Shown here: in pieces, positions 48,974 to 58,512 of the stretch
Position numbering within the stretch: position 1 is the first letter of the stretch
Layout of the letters: each line of letters starts with the position of its first letter
From: Mesorhizobium sp. M9A.F.Ca.ET.002.03.1.2
GTDB taxonomy: Bacteria; Pseudomonadota; Alphaproteobacteria; Rhizobiales; Rhizobiaceae
Reading direction: 5' to 3'
DNA: 64,000 nt
Assembly: GCF_003952365.1 (NCBI RefSeq)
Contig: NZ_CP034443.1
Location: forward strand, 4,767,001-4,831,000
The notes under the pieces: model-generated
Databases searched by the model: none
What the model saw: the letters and a program-made list of their open reading frames with translations, nothing else
What the model was told of the DNA's origin: nothing
Position numbers and translations under genes: made by a program

Positions 48974-49849
48974 ATGTACAATCTGCTTGCCGAACACGCA
49001 CCTAAGATCCACCGCGATCAGAGCACCACAGATCCGCGTCCCTATGCCTTGGGTTACACGGAAGGCGAATTCAAGCGCCTGGAGCTGCAAGGAGCGCTCA
49101 TTCACGACCTTACGGAGCATGTCCTGCAAAGCGCGGGGATAGGGCCGGGCATGCGCGTGCTCGACATCGGCTCCGGCGTTGGCGACGTCTCCTTGCTGGC
49201 TGGGAAGCTGGTCGGGCCGACCGGAAGAGTGCTCGGCGTCGATCGCTCGGCAGAGGTTGTGGACATTGCCGAGCGGCGCGCCACCGAATCCGGCCAGTGC
49301 TACTGGACACGTTTCACCATGGGCGAGCTCGATACGTTCTCGCCCGAGGAGACTTTCGATGCGGTGATCGGCAGGCTCGTGCTGATGTACCTGCCTGATC
49401 CGGCCGCAACCCTGCGCAGGCTTGCCGGTTTTCTTCGGCCGGGCGGCATCATCGCCTTCCAGGAAATGGCGATGCCGCTCGCCCGTAGTTTTCCAGAGGC
49501 GCCGCTGTTCAGCAAATGCCGCGGCTGGATCATCGAGACGATCGAGCGGGCGGGTTTCGAGGTCGACATGGGTGGCAGGCTGCCCATGGTCTTCGCCGGT
49601 GCAGGGCTGCCGGCGCCGCAGATGAATTCCGCCGGCCTGGCCGGCAGCAAGCCCCGCTCGCCGATCTATGACCACATTGCCGGAACCTTACGCAGCCTAT
49701 TGCCGATGGCCGAGGCCGTCGGTGTCGCGACCGCCGCCGAAATAAAGGTCGATACGCTCGCCGATCGACTGCGCAACGAGGCTGTCGAACAGCGGATGTG
49801 CATCATGCTGCCGCCCTTTGTCGGCGCATGGGCAAATACGCCGGGATGA
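48974..49849 (+). CDS. Class I SAM-dependent methyltransferase
   Basis: The 291-residue soluble protein has a Rossmann-type methyltransferase core: motif I RVLDIGSGVGD (61-71), the acidic LGVDRS loop, motif IV FDAVIGRLVLMYLPDP and post-motif RPGGIIAFQEMA. It is most like small-molecule methyltransferases of the UbiE/Methyltransf_11/25 kind; the substrate is unknown. GGAG seven bases upstream supports the start. It precedes the broken cupin gene by 19 bases, so they formed one operon. Confidence 0.88.
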   Translation: MYNLLAEHAPKIHRDQSTTDPRPYALGYTEGEFKRLELQGALIHDLTEHVLQSAGIGPGMRVLDIGSGVGDVSLLAGKLVGPTGRVLGVDRSAEVVDIAERRATESGQCYWTRFTMGELDTFSPEETFDAVIGRLVLMYLPDPAATLRRLAGFLRPGGIIAFQEMAMPLARSFPEAPLFSKCRGWIIETIERAGFEVDMGGRLPMVFAGAGLPAPQMNSAGLAGSKPRSPIYDHIAGTLRSLLPMAEAVGVATAAEIKVDTLADRLRNEAVEQRMCIMLPPFVGAWANTPG

Positions 49850-49868
49850 CGAACGAAGGGAGCATCGG

Positions 49869-50277
49869 ATGTTCGACACTACCATCAGCGGGCGCGCGGG
49901 ACATCCCGTCGACCCGCACAATGGCGAGCCTTGCGTCATGGGCGGCACCGTCCCGCCGGGTGTTACAGTGCCGCTGCACAGCCACGCCGACCCGGAGACC
50001 TTCATCCAGATTTCCGGCGAGATCGAAGGGCTTTCGCAGTCGCCGGAAGGCTTCGTCTGGGTATCCATCCGGCCGGGCGACATTTTCCATGTGCCGGGCG
50101 GGGCGAAGCACCTTTCGAAACCTGTCGGCCGAAGCGGCAGTCATGAATCTCGTCAGCACGTCACGGATAGGCCGGTTCTTCCGAGAAGTCGGCAAGCCGA
50201 TCATCGAGGAAAACAGGCATTCGGATCCTCCCTCAGCCGATGAGATCCAGCATTTCCTGAAGACCTCCGCGGCATAA
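49869..50277 (+). pseudogene. Frameshifted cupin-domain gene
   Basis: The frame starting at 49869 (AAGGGAG upstream) encodes a cupin: CVMGGTVPPGVTVPLHSHADPETFIQISGEIEG with the HxH...E metal motif, then PGDIFHVPGGAKH. After H (codon 50109-50111) the conserved continuation FRNLSAEAAVMNLVSTSRIGRFFREVGKPI is one base out of phase, from TTT at 50113, and runs to the TAA at 50277. A net shift such as a two-base loss at about 50112 explains it. In the original frame translation runs on to 50243 with unrelated sequence. It may be a true pseudogene or an assembly error. Confidence 0.8.
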
Positions 50278-50337
50278 GGCTACTGGAATGCGACGCCGGA
50301 AGAGAATGCGAGCATAGGTCTTTCACTGACGCTTCCG

Positions 50338-50485
50338 TGATCTTGGACAGCGTCGGTAAAGCCTTCTCCACGGCAGTACGAGGAGTGAGCCCGGTCCACC
50401 ATTGCGCGGTAAATTGCTGCCCCGCGGCTCTGGCGGCTCAAGGGCCTGCTTCGAGGAAAGCCTTGGCAAATCCGGGTTGCGCCGC
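50338..50485 (+). pseudogene. Decayed DUF982 copy
   Basis: Read on the plus strand, the segment gives LDSVGKAF, then HHCAVNCCPAALA and RKALANPG, matching IDSVAEAM, YQCAVNCCSAALV and RKAFTGFA of the intact DUF982 protein at 44028. The DNA GCGGTAAATTGCTGCCCCGCGG differs from that copy by two bases. The FLRKWP-RRGP block is degraded, and there is no start or SAEEAR block in frame. The 3' part overlaps the end of the TetR gene on the other strand. Confidence 0.7.
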
Positions 50486-51130
50486 TTCTATGGTTCCATC
50501 GGGCAACTTCAAAAGCCGGTCGATTGCGATGCCGTAGAGCCGCAGCCGGTCGTCGAGCAGCCGCGCTGCTTCGTCGACATTGCCCCGTTCGGCCTGCCGC
50601 AAGGCGCGGTGCATCACATCCCGCAAGATCAGCCGGAGCTGCAAAAACATCTCGGCAAAAGCTTCCGGATCAGGCACATCGAGCACGCCTTCCTCGCTTC
50701 CCTTCCGGAGGAGATCGGCGATTATCGGCATGGCCAGTTCCCTGACCGCCTGGTCAACCCGATGGAAGAGGGCAAGGTTCTCGGGCCGGAAGACGACGAA
50801 GAACGTCTTGCGCAGTTGCGGAGCGAGTTCGACGTTCAGCCGCTGCGAGCCCGCAAAGAGCGCATTGAGCCGGCCAAGCCCGTCAAGTGTTGGGTCGTTG
50901 AGCATGGGCTGCAGCTCGGTGAAACTGTCGCGTGCGAGACGTGCGGCGAGCGCCTCCAGCAGCGCCTCTTTCGATGCGAAATAGTGGTAGAACGCCCCTT
51001 TCGACAGACCGGCCTCGCGAATGATGTCGTTTACCGTCGTGTTGTCGTAGCCATGCTCGAAGAAAAGCCGCTGGGCGCAGTCGAGAAGCTCGGCGGATCG
51101 TATTTCCGGCGGCTTTATCACTCGGGGCAA
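50438..51130 (-). CDS. TetR/AcrR family regulator
   Basis: The 230-residue repressor has an N-terminal TetR helix-turn-helix: SAELLDCAQRLFFEHGYDNTTVNDIIREAGLSKGAFYHYFASKEALLEALA (about 12-63). The ligand domain is helical (FRPENLALFHRVDQAVRELAMPIIADLL). It is divergent from the HlyD-ABC exporter operon, and a 17-bp palindrome lies between them, so it most likely represses that operon. The last ~15 residues are encoded on the strand opposite the decayed DUF982 copy, suggesting the C-terminus was captured from that remnant or truncated there. Confidence 0.92.
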   Translation of the reverse strand: MPRVIKPPEIRSAELLDCAQRLFFEHGYDNTTVNDIIREAGLSKGAFYHYFASKEALLEALAARLARDSFTELQPMLNDPTLDGLGRLNALFAGSQRLNVELAPQLRKTFFVVFRPENLALFHRVDQAVRELAMPIIADLLRKGSEEGVLDVPDPEAFAEMFLQLRLILRDVMHRALRQAERGNVDEAARLLDDRLRLYGIAIDRLLKLPDGTIEAAQPGFAKAFLEAGP

Positions 51131-51195
51131 AATCGATCCTCGCTAAGTCCAGGTGGAGCAGAGGAGCACGAACCGTTTCCTTATGCAACTTTTAT

Positions 51196-51212
51196 AGACC
51201 GACGGTCGGTCT
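51196..51212. promoter_or_regulatory. TetR-type operator
   Basis: AGACCGAC-G-GTCGGTCT is a perfect 17-bp palindrome in the region between the divergent TetR gene (start 51130) and the exporter operon. GACCG-type palindromes are common TetR/AcrR operators. Confidence 0.75.
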
Positions 51213-51266
51213 GGTGCTATGTCTGCCACCCGCCCGACGTTCGGATTCGATGATGGAGGGAGAGTC

Positions 51267-52295
51267 TTGCGACGGATACGCTGGATTGTCGGCATTGTTC
51301 TTGTCGCGGCTGCTGCTGCTTTCGGCGCTTGGTATCTGTGGCAGCCGGCCAAGGTTTCTGTGGTGACGCCACAGCGCGGCGACGCGGCGGAAATCGTTTA
51401 CGCGAGTGGCTCCGTCGAGCCGCAAACCTGGGCCAAGGTGACTCCCGTGGTCCGCGAGAGGATCGTCGAGCAATGTAATTGCGAGGGGTCGAGGGTTGCA
51501 CAGGGCGACGTGCTCGCCAAGCTCGACGACAGCGAGGCCCGGGCCGTGCTTGGCGAGCTCGAAGCGCGTCAAGCGCTTGCCCAGGAAGAGCTCCGGCGGC
51601 TGACCGTGCTTGCCGAAAGGCGTGCGGCGAGCCAGCAGGCGCTTGATCGTGCGCAGAGCGAGCTTGGCCAGATCGAAGCGCTGGTTGCCGGACAGGAGGC
51701 GCGACTCGACACCTACGTGTTACGTGCGCCGAGCGCCGGTGTCGTGCTCAGGCAGGACGGCGAGGTGGGTGAGGTCGCCGAGCTCGGCACGGTGTTGTTC
51801 TGGGTCGGCGAGCCGAAGCCGCTGCTGGTGGTCGCCGAGGTCAACGAGGAGGACATACCCCGGGTCGAGGTCGGCCAGCGCGCGCTGCTTAAATCCGATG
51901 CGTTCCTCAGGCAGAACCTGGAAGCGGTGGTCGACAGCATCACGCCCAAGGGCGATCCGGTGACGAAGACCTATCGCGTCCGCTTCCGCCTGCCGGACGA
52001 CACCCCACTTCGTATAGGCATGTCGACCGATGTGAACATCGTCATCCGCGTTTCGAAAAAGGCGCTGTTGATCCCGTCCGTTGCGATGGATGGGAACAAG
52101 GTGTTCGTGGTCGAGGGCGACAAGGCCTGGCGCCGTGAAATCCGAACGGGCATTCGCGGCTCCAATGGTATCGAGGTTCTGTCAAGCGTCGATGGGAAGG
52201 CAGGCGTCGACGAGAAGGCCCGCGTCATCTCGCCCTATCCCGTTGACCTCGCCGACGGAGGACGCGTGAGCGTCACCGTCGCCCAGGAGAGGTAA
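51267..52295 (+). CDS. HlyD/MacA-like periplasmic adaptor
   Basis: The 342-residue membrane-fusion protein has an N-terminal anchor (IVGIVLVAAAAAFGAWYLW), a biotinyl-lipoyl half GSVEPQTWAKVTP...GSRVAQGDVLAKLDD, a coiled-coil hairpin (SEARAVLGELEARQALAQEELRRL to QSELGQIEAL), the second lipoyl half (LRAPSAGVVLRQDGEVGEVAELG) and beta-barrel domains. It links an ABC permease to the outer membrane or accepts substrate. A TTG at 51267 with GGAGG seven bases upstream is preferred; an ATG at 51219 lacks a ribosome site and would add 16 residues. It is first of three genes. Confidence 0.88.
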   Translation: MRRIRWIVGIVLVAAAAAFGAWYLWQPAKVSVVTPQRGDAAEIVYASGSVEPQTWAKVTPVVRERIVEQCNCEGSRVAQGDVLAKLDDSEARAVLGELEARQALAQEELRRLTVLAERRAASQQALDRAQSELGQIEALVAGQEARLDTYVLRAPSAGVVLRQDGEVGEVAELGTVLFWVGEPKPLLVVAEVNEEDIPRVEVGQRALLKSDAFLRQNLEAVVDSITPKGDPVTKTYRVRFRLPDDTPLRIGMSTDVNIVIRVSKKALLIPSVAMDGNKVFVVEGDKAWRREIRTGIRGSNGIEVLSSVDGKAGVDEKARVISPYPVDLADGGRVSVTVAQER

Positions 52296-52304
52296 GAAGC
52301 AACG

Positions 52305-53546
52305 ATGCCGCTTATCTTCGACATCGCCGTCACGCACATTGCCGGCCGCGGTCGCCAGACGCTGGTTGCCGTGATCGGCGTCGCGGTCGGTGTCGGATTC
52401 TCCATAGCCATGGCGGCATTGATGCAGGGCGGGCAGGACGATTTCGTCAGGCAGCTCGTCGACACGATGCCGCATGTCGACATCACCGACGAGCAGCGCA
52501 CCGCCCGCCGTCAACCCGCCGAGGATGCCTTCGCGACAGTCGCGATTTCGGGGCTCAGGCCGCGCGACGATCGCCGCGGCATCATCAATCCGACCGCCGC
52601 GACCTCCTGGCTCGAGAGCTGGATTCCCGGCCGGTTCGCGGCAAGCCTCAGAACGCAGGGTGTGATCCGCTATTCCAGCCGCGAAGTGGGGGCGGCGATC
52701 ATCGGGATCGAACCGGAGCGCGAGTCCGGCGTGTCGCCGATCGTCGAAGACTTCGTCGAGGGCAGCTTTTCGGCACTTGCCGCGGGCGGCAACAACGTGC
52801 TCATCGGCGACACGATGGCGAGCCGGCTCGGTGCCGGGTTCGGCGACACGATAACGGCGGTTTCCTCCGAGGGGCTGACGCGCAACTTCAAGATCACTGG
52901 CCTGTTCCACACCGGCACCACCGCGCGCGACGAAGGTGAGGCCTATGTGCTTCTGAAGAACGCGCAGATCCTCTCCGCGCGTCCGAACGCCATCAACGAG
53001 ATCCGCATCAAGCTAGATGATCCCAACCGCGCGCCGGCAGTGGCGCACCGTGCCGAGGCCGAGTTGGGCTACAAGGCCGTAGCGTGGCAGGAGGCGAATG
53101 AATCGATCCTCGAAGCGCTCGTCGTGCGCAACGTCATCATGTACACCGTCGTCGGCGCGATCATGCTGGTCGCTGGCTTCGGCATCTACAACATCATCTC
53201 CACCATCACGCACGAGAAGGCGCGCGACATCGCCATCATGAAGTCGCTTGGCTTCCCGGAGTCGGACATGCGCCGGCTCTTTCTGCTGGAAGGCGTGGCG
53301 ATCGGCGCTGCCGGCTCCGTGCTCGGCGGGCTGCTCGGCTTCGCCATGACCTATGGGCTGTCGCTCGTGCGTTTCGAGATCGCCGCGACCGGCCAGGAGA
53401 TGACCCGGTTGCCGATCACCTGGAGCGTGATGCATTACATCATCGCGTCGGCTTTCGCGCTCGGCTCGGCAGCGGTTGCCGGCTACCTGCCGGCGCGCCG
53501 TGCAGCGCGGCTGAACCCCGTCGACATCATCAGAGGCGCATCATGA
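52305..53546 (+). CDS. ABC transporter permease, MacB/LolC (FtsX) family
   Basis: The 413-residue protein has one N-terminal membrane segment (about 17-42), a large periplasmic MacB-PCD-like domain (~45-275), and three C-terminal membrane segments in the FtsX domain (VVGAIMLVAGFGIYNIISTI; GAAGSVLGGLLGFAMTYGL; IASAFALGSAAVAGYLPA), followed by the ARRAARLNPVDIIRG C-terminus that is diagnostic for the family. It overlaps the ATPase gene by 4 bases. The substrate is unknown; the adaptor suggests export. Confidence 0.9.
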   Translation: MPLIFDIAVTHIAGRGRQTLVAVIGVAVGVGFSIAMAALMQGGQDDFVRQLVDTMPHVDITDEQRTARRQPAEDAFATVAISGLRPRDDRRGIINPTAATSWLESWIPGRFAASLRTQGVIRYSSREVGAAIIGIEPERESGVSPIVEDFVEGSFSALAAGGNNVLIGDTMASRLGAGFGDTITAVSSEGLTRNFKITGLFHTGTTARDEGEAYVLLKNAQILSARPNAINEIRIKLDDPNRAPAVAHRAEAELGYKAVAWQEANESILEALVVRNVIMYTVVGAIMLVAGFGIYNIISTITHEKARDIAIMKSLGFPESDMRRLFLLEGVAIGAAGSVLGGLLGFAMTYGLSLVRFEIAATGQEMTRLPITWSVMHYIIASAFALGSAAVAGYLPARRAARLNPVDIIRGAS

Positions 53547-54214
53547 GCGCGCTCATCGAGACCGAGAGACTAACGCGCGTGTTGCCCGAGACGGTTCCCG
53601 TCACGCTGGTCAAGGACATTACGCTCGAGATCAACGAGAAAGAATTCGTCGCCGTCACCGGTCCCTCCGGCTCCGGCAAATCCTCATTGCTTTATCTGCT
53701 CGGGCTGCTCGACCGGCCGACCGGTGGAACGTTGAGAATAGGCGGCCGCGACACCGCGCCGATGAATGAAAAGGAGCGTGCGCGGACCCGCCTTTCGATG
53801 CTGGGCTTCGTGTTCCAGTTTCATTTTCTACTGCCGGAGTTCACGGCGCGCGAAAATGTCGAAATCCCGATGCGCAGGCTGGGCCGGCTGGCGCGGCCCG
53901 AGATGCGCGAGCGGGCCGGGGAGCTGCTCTCATCCCTGGGGCTCGGCGAACATCTCGACAAGCGGCCCGACCAGCTCTCGGGCGGCCAGCGTCAGCGCGT
54001 CGCGGTGGCACGCTCGCTCGCCAACGACCCGCCGCTTATCCTCGCCGACGAGCCGACGGGGAGCCTCGACAGCACAAGCTCCGAGCAGGTCTTCGCAATC
54101 CTGGAAAATCTGGTGCGCGAGCGCGGCAAGACTGTCGTGGCGGTTACGCATGACCTCGACATGGCGGCGCGCATGGATCGCCGCATTCACATCGTGGACG
54201 GGAAGGTCGGCTGA
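53543..54214 (+). CDS. ABC transporter ATP-binding protein, MacB/LolD type
   Basis: The 223-residue ATPase has Walker A GPSGSGKSS (40-48), a Q-loop, signature LSGGQRQR (145-152) and Walker B LILADEPTGSLDS (about 165-177), plus the H-switch in VAVTHD. It is the LolD/MacB small type. With the adaptor and permease it forms a tripartite exporter controlled by the TetR regulator. It is followed by a rhizobial mosaic repeat. Confidence 0.93.
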   Translation: MSALIETERLTRVLPETVPVTLVKDITLEINEKEFVAVTGPSGSGKSSLLYLLGLLDRPTGGTLRIGGRDTAPMNEKERARTRLSMLGFVFQFHFLLPEFTARENVEIPMRRLGRLARPEMRERAGELLSSLGLGEHLDKRPDQLSGGQRQRVAVARSLANDPPLILADEPTGSLDSTSSEQVFAILENLVRERGKTVVAVTHDLDMAARMDRRIHIVDGKVG

Positions 54215-54233
54215 TCGGCTTCTCCGGTGACCT

Positions 54234-54338
54234 AAAGCGCGTCGCGTCTGAAAGGATTCACGCGGCGCGCTTTAAGTTCTTGTTTTTATGCATGTCGTTA
54301 TCCCAAAACCGCTGCGCACTTTTGGGCGACATGCATTA
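54234..54338. repeat. Rhizobial intergenic mosaic palindrome
   Basis: Two palindromes: AAAGCGCGTCGCGT...CGCGGCGCGCTTT, and ATGCATGTCG...CCCAAAA...TTTTGGG...CGACATGCAT. This two-stem element recurs in rhizobial genomes between genes. It lies between the convergent ABC ATPase and trehalose synthase genes and may serve as terminator for both. The rest of 54215-54387 holds nothing else I can support. Confidence 0.75.
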
Positions 54339-54387
54339 AGGCAATGGGGCAGGGCGCGTTGACACGCCAGGGGCAGTCGAAGGCCTT

Positions 54388-56166
54388 TTATGACGCTGCC
54401 TTTCTTGTCGGGTCGAATATCGGAATGACGTTGTTGTTGTTCGATGGCCGCTCGCCGGCACCCGTCACCCGGTCGAGGTCGCCGCGCTTGCGAAGGCGGG
54501 CCGCATCGAGAAGCATGCTGCCGGCCCAGCGATAGACATTGTTGTCGCGTACCATCTCGCGCATGGGCCGCATGCGCTCGTGCTGTTCGTCTGGCGTCAT
54601 GGTCAGCGCCCGCAGCAGTGCCTCGCTCATCATGGCCGTATCGTAGGGGTTGACGATCAGCGCCTCCAGGAGTTCGCGCGAGGCGCCGGCAAAGGTGCTG
54701 AGCAACAGCACGCCCTGTTCGTCGTCGCGCGCCGCGACGAATTCCTTAGCCACCAAGTTCATGCCGTCATGCAGGCTGGTGACCATACATATGTCGGCGG
54801 CGCGATAGATCTCGTAGACCTGTTCCTGCGCGTGATGTCTGATCACCAACAGGACAGGGCTGTAGTCCTCGCTGCCATAGCGCTGGTTGAGCTCTTCGGC
54901 GTAACGGCGGCATTCATCGTGGAGTTGCCTATAAGCCGGGAGCGTGCCCCGGCTGGGTGCCGCAATCTGCAGGAGAACCAGTTTTCCAACCCATTCGGGA
55001 TGTCTCGTGAACAATTCTTCCAGCGCCTGAAGCCGGTCGAGAATGCCCTTCGTGTAGTCGAGACGCTCGACGCCAACGCACAGTTTGACATCCGCTTTCA
55101 GCCCGAACCTCTGGCGCAGGCGGGCGCGGCATTCGTTGACATCAGGAAGTTTCGCCAAAAGTTCGGCCGGCCATCCTATGGAGATGGGATAGGCGTGCAC
55201 CAGCGTCGTCCTTCCGCCGTAGGAGATCGCCGCATCGGCCCGCTCTATACGGCTTTCCAGGAAGCGATCGACGCTTTCGGCGAAATTATTGGCATGGAAC
55301 TGGGTATGGAAGCCGACGATGGAGCTGCCGAGCAAGCCTTCCAGGATCCGTTCACGCCATGGACAGATGCTGTACACTTCCGAGTTGGGCCATGGGATAT
55401 GCCAGAACGTGATGACGATCGCCTCTGGCAGGCGCTCGCGGATCATGCGCGGCAAAAGCGCGAAGTGGTAGTCCTGGACCAGCACGATCGGCCGCTCGTT
55501 GCGCGCTTCGGCAACCACCGTATCGGCGAACTTCCGGTTGACGGCCTCATAGGCCTCCCAATCCGAGGCGCGAAAGATCGGGCGGGTGAAGGCGATATGG
55601 CAAAGCGGCCACAGGCCTTCGTTGGCGAAACCCAGATAATAGCCCTGGTATTCTTCCTCCGTCAGCCAGACCCTGCGCAGCGCGTAGGACGGATTGTCGG
55701 GCGGCACCTCAATCCGGTCGTTCTCGTCGACCGTGAGACGGTCCGCCGTTCCGCCGCCATGGGCGATCCAGGTGCCGGCGCACGCGCGGGTGATCGGCTC
55801 GAGCGCCGAAACCAACCCGCTGGCCGGCACCACGAGTTCGACGCCATCATCCTTGATGTTGTGAATGTAGGGTTCGCGGTTGGACACCACGATCACCTGC
55901 GTATCCGGCAGATCGTCGGCCAGGATCTTGCGCAAGGTGTCGGGCGACCATGCGATCAGCGCTGCATCGGCCGAGTGGCCGTTCTTTTCAAACTCCCTCA
56001 GCACTTTATGCGCCGCTTCCGAAGCCGCGTCTTCGCCAGCGGCGTACGTGACCGCAGGTGTGTGGCTTTGGCGCCGACGGGATACCGAGAACACCACGGC
56101 AACAGCGGAAATGCCGAGGCTTGCAAGGATCAGAACCCAGAGTACCTCTATGCCATAGTCTGACAT
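54388..56166 (-). CDS. otsA: Trehalose-6-phosphate synthase (GT20) with N-terminal membrane anchor
   Basis: The enzyme joins UDP-glucose and glucose-6-phosphate. The GT20 domain covers about residues 85-560: [78 protein letters not shown], and the nucleotide-sugar block [32 protein letters not shown]. Unusually it begins with a membrane segment (8-28, [20 protein letters not shown]) and a ~55-residue linker, so it is inner-membrane bound. No otsB phosphatase is in the window. It is the last gene of the minus-strand operon. Confidence 0.88.
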   Translation of the reverse strand: MSDYGIEVLWVLILASLGISAVAVVFSVSRRRQSHTPAVTYAAGEDAASEAAHKVLREFEKNGHSADAALIAWSPDTLRKILADDLPDTQVIVVSNREPYIHNIKDDGVELVVPASGLVSALEPITRACAGTWIAHGGGTADRLTVDENDRIEVPPDNPSYALRRVWLTEEEYQGYYLGFANEGLWPLCHIAFTRPIFRASDWEAYEAVNRKFADTVVAEARNERPIVLVQDYHFALLPRMIRERLPEAIVITFWHIPWPNSEVYSICPWRERILEGLLGSSIVGFHTQFHANNFAESVDRFLESRIERADAAISYGGRTTLVHAYPISIGWPAELLAKLPDVNECRARLRQRFGLKADVKLCVGVERLDYTKGILDRLQALEELFTRHPEWVGKLVLLQIAAPSRGTLPAYRQLHDECRRYAEELNQRYGSEDYSPVLLVIRHHAQEQVYEIYRAADICMVTSLHDGMNLVAKEFVAARDDEQGVLLLSTFAGASRELLEALIVNPYDTAMMSEALLRALTMTPDEQHERMRPMREMVRDNNVYRWAGSMLLDAARLRKRGDLDRVTGAGERPSNNNNVIPIFDPTRKAAS

Positions 56167-56309
56167 TGGAACGACGATTTCCTCCCGGCCGGTCGGTGAC
56201 CGTTTTTCTCTTTTTCGAATTCGCAGCCGGCCACTGGCGACAACGCACGGATCGGGCCAGCGGTTCCGACAGTTGGAGCGTCGCGATCAGTTCGATGCGC
56301 AAAGCCAGG

Positions 56310-58481
56310 CTAGGTCCGCACGACGAGCGGCACTAACCCCTCATGTCGATCGGAGAGGAAGGCGACGACCCTGTCGCCGACACGCTGGAAGTTGAGGTCG
56401 ACCACCGTCGCGCCCACGCGCAGATGCCTCAGCGTGAACGTGTCTATACCAATCGGCAGCCTGGGACGGGCGACGCGGATTTCGCTGTCCCAGCCGTCGA
56501 TTTCCATGCCGAGGCAGGCCTGCATCAGCATGAAGGCGGAACCGGCCGACCATGCCTGCGGCAAGCAGGCGACGGGATAGGCGATCGGTGCTTCGCCCGG
56601 CGCGCGGGTAAAACCGCAGAACAGCTCGGGCAACCGCATATTAAAATGGACCGCTGATTCGAAAGTGCTGTTCATCAGCCGGACCACGCTTTCACGCTCG
56701 CCGTAGCGCGCCAGACCGGCGCCGCACATGGCGGTGTCATGCGGCCAGATCGAGCCGTTGTGGTATGACATCGGGTTGAAGAACACGGCATCGTCGGCGA
56801 GCGTCCTCAGCCCCCAGCCCGAATGGAAGGACGCCGAAAGCAGCTGATCGGCGACCATCTTGGCCCGTACCGGGTCGGGGAGACCGACATAGAGAAGGTG
56901 CCCGACATTAGACGTCCGCACCTTGCAAGGCTCGCCGGCGCCGTCGATCGCCAAGGCATAGAAGCCGAGATCGTCCAGCCAGAAATGGCGCTCCACAGCG
57001 GCGCGCATGGCCTCGGCACGGCTGTCCCAATGATCGGCCCTGTCGTCCTCGCCGCGGCGACGGGCGAGCGCCGCCAGTCCCCGGAATGCGGCAAAGACAT
57101 AGCCTTGCACCTCCACCAGGGCAATCGGTCCCTTAGGGATGCGGCCATCTGCGTGGAAGACGGAATCGATGCTGTCTTTCCATCCCTGGTTGGTGAGGCC
57201 GGACTCGGCGGCACGTTGATAGGTGACGAAACCGGTCGCCCGGCTTGCCTCCTCGGTCCAATCGGCCGCGGCGCAGAGCGACTGCCACAGGCTGTCGATG
57301 AAGGCCATGTCACCGGTACGGTCCGCATAAGCGCAGGCGAGATGGATGTAGAGCGGGGTCGTATCGACGCCGCCATAGTAGCGGCCGAAGGGGAGCTCCC
57401 GCAGCGCCGCCATCTCGCCCTTGCGGGTCTCATGCATGATCTTGCCCGGCTGCGAATCGCTGAACGGTGATGTTTCTGTCGCCTGGTGGTGGGCAAGGAA
57501 GGCCAGCACGCCTCGCGCGAGGCCCGGGTTGAGCCACAGCATCTGCAGCGCCGAGATCACGCCGTCGCGGCCGAACGCCGTCGAAAACCAAGGGATGCCC
57601 GCATAGGGGTAAGGTCCCGTCGCAAGCTCCGTGGTCAGCAGCGCCACATCCGCGCGGGCGCGCTCGATCCATTCGTTGAAAACGCGCCCTGAACTGTGCA
57701 TCGTGCCGCCATGGCGGCGCTTGGCCCGCATACCAAAGCGAGCCCGGGCCGCGGCGGCGCGGAAACGATCGCGGTTCGGCGCTTCCGCCACTTCGGAACC
57801 GACTTCGACATACAGCGCCCTGCTGCTGCGCTTCGTCACGGCAATCAGGAAATCCGCATGGTCGGCCATCAGATGGTCCGGCGCCTGCGAGAACGATATC
57901 GCCGACATTCGCGCCAGCCCGTCCAACCCGTCATAGCGAAACAGGACGGAGGTCGCATCCGTCACGGCAGCATGGGCCATCCCGCGCTTCGGCCTTGTCG
58001 AGCCGCGCACTTCGAACATGTCGCGGAAATCGGCTGTAAAATGCAGCGAAACGCGGATGGTGGAGTGTTCCTGGCTGTAATTGGAAAGCGTGATGCGTTC
58101 AAACAGCCGATCCTGCCAAAGCAGCCTGGTGCGTTCGATATGGATCGCGCCCTGTGGAATGTCCCGGCCGCGGACGCTCTGCATCGGCAGATTGGTCAGG
58201 TTGGAGGTGAAGAGGACATTGTCCTGGCTGAGCGACGCGCCGAGCAGTGATGTCTGTCGGCCGCCGACGGTCAGCCGGAATTCGGAAAGCACCCGCGTGT
58301 CGTCACGGAAAAAACCGTCGCCGGCGCCGCGGATATCTCCGTAAGCGTCGGCCACGGCAAAACAATCGCCTTGCTTGAGGGCGAACAGCCGGTGCGGCTC
58401 TCGAGGTGCGGTGGGGTCCAGGGAGGCAAGTGCCACCGCGGGATCAAGCTTGCGCTCGTCGAGTTGGGTCATTCGTTGCAC
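56310..58481 (-). CDS. Amylo-alpha-1,6-glucosidase-like glycosidase
   Basis: The 723-residue soluble protein has an N-terminal glycogen-debranching-type beta domain (FAVADAYGDIRGAGDGFFRDDTRVLSEFRLTVGGR) and a C-terminal alpha/alpha toroid (from ~280: GIPWFSTAFGRDGVISALQ, NQGWKDSIDSVFHADGR, FNPMSYHNGSIWPHDTAMCGAGLARYG), with the acid residues expected for GH15/GH63/GH133 relatives. The GTG start at 58481 or ATG at 58472 are both possible. It lies between the GT4 gene and the trehalose synthase gene. It may trim an alpha-glucan; the substrate is inference. Confidence 0.85.
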   Translation of the reverse strand: MQRMTQLDERKLDPAVALASLDPTAPREPHRLFALKQGDCFAVADAYGDIRGAGDGFFRDDTRVLSEFRLTVGGRQTSLLGASLSQDNVLFTSNLTNLPMQSVRGRDIPQGAIHIERTRLLWQDRLFERITLSNYSQEHSTIRVSLHFTADFRDMFEVRGSTRPKRGMAHAAVTDATSVLFRYDGLDGLARMSAISFSQAPDHLMADHADFLIAVTKRSSRALYVEVGSEVAEAPNRDRFRAAAARARFGMRAKRRHGGTMHSSGRVFNEWIERARADVALLTTELATGPYPYAGIPWFSTAFGRDGVISALQMLWLNPGLARGVLAFLAHHQATETSPFSDSQPGKIMHETRKGEMAALRELPFGRYYGGVDTTPLYIHLACAYADRTGDMAFIDSLWQSLCAAADWTEEASRATGFVTYQRAAESGLTNQGWKDSIDSVFHADGRIPKGPIALVEVQGYVFAAFRGLAALARRRGEDDRADHWDSRAEAMRAAVERHFWLDDLGFYALAIDGAGEPCKVRTSNVGHLLYVGLPDPVRAKMVADQLLSASFHSGWGLRTLADDAVFFNPMSYHNGSIWPHDTAMCGAGLARYGERESVVRLMNSTFESAVHFNMRLPELFCGFTRAPGEAPIAYPVACLPQAWSAGSAFMLMQACLGMEIDGWDSEIRVARPRLPIGIDTFTLRHLRVGATVVDLNFQRVGDRVVAFLSDRHEGLVPLVVRT

Positions 58482-58512
58482 ATCTCTCTCGCTTTGCCCG
58501 AGGCAGCGCCGC

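Noticed and set aside
54580..56163. 527-codon open frame on the plus strand
   Set aside because: Antisense to the trehalose-phosphate synthase gene; no recognisable domain.
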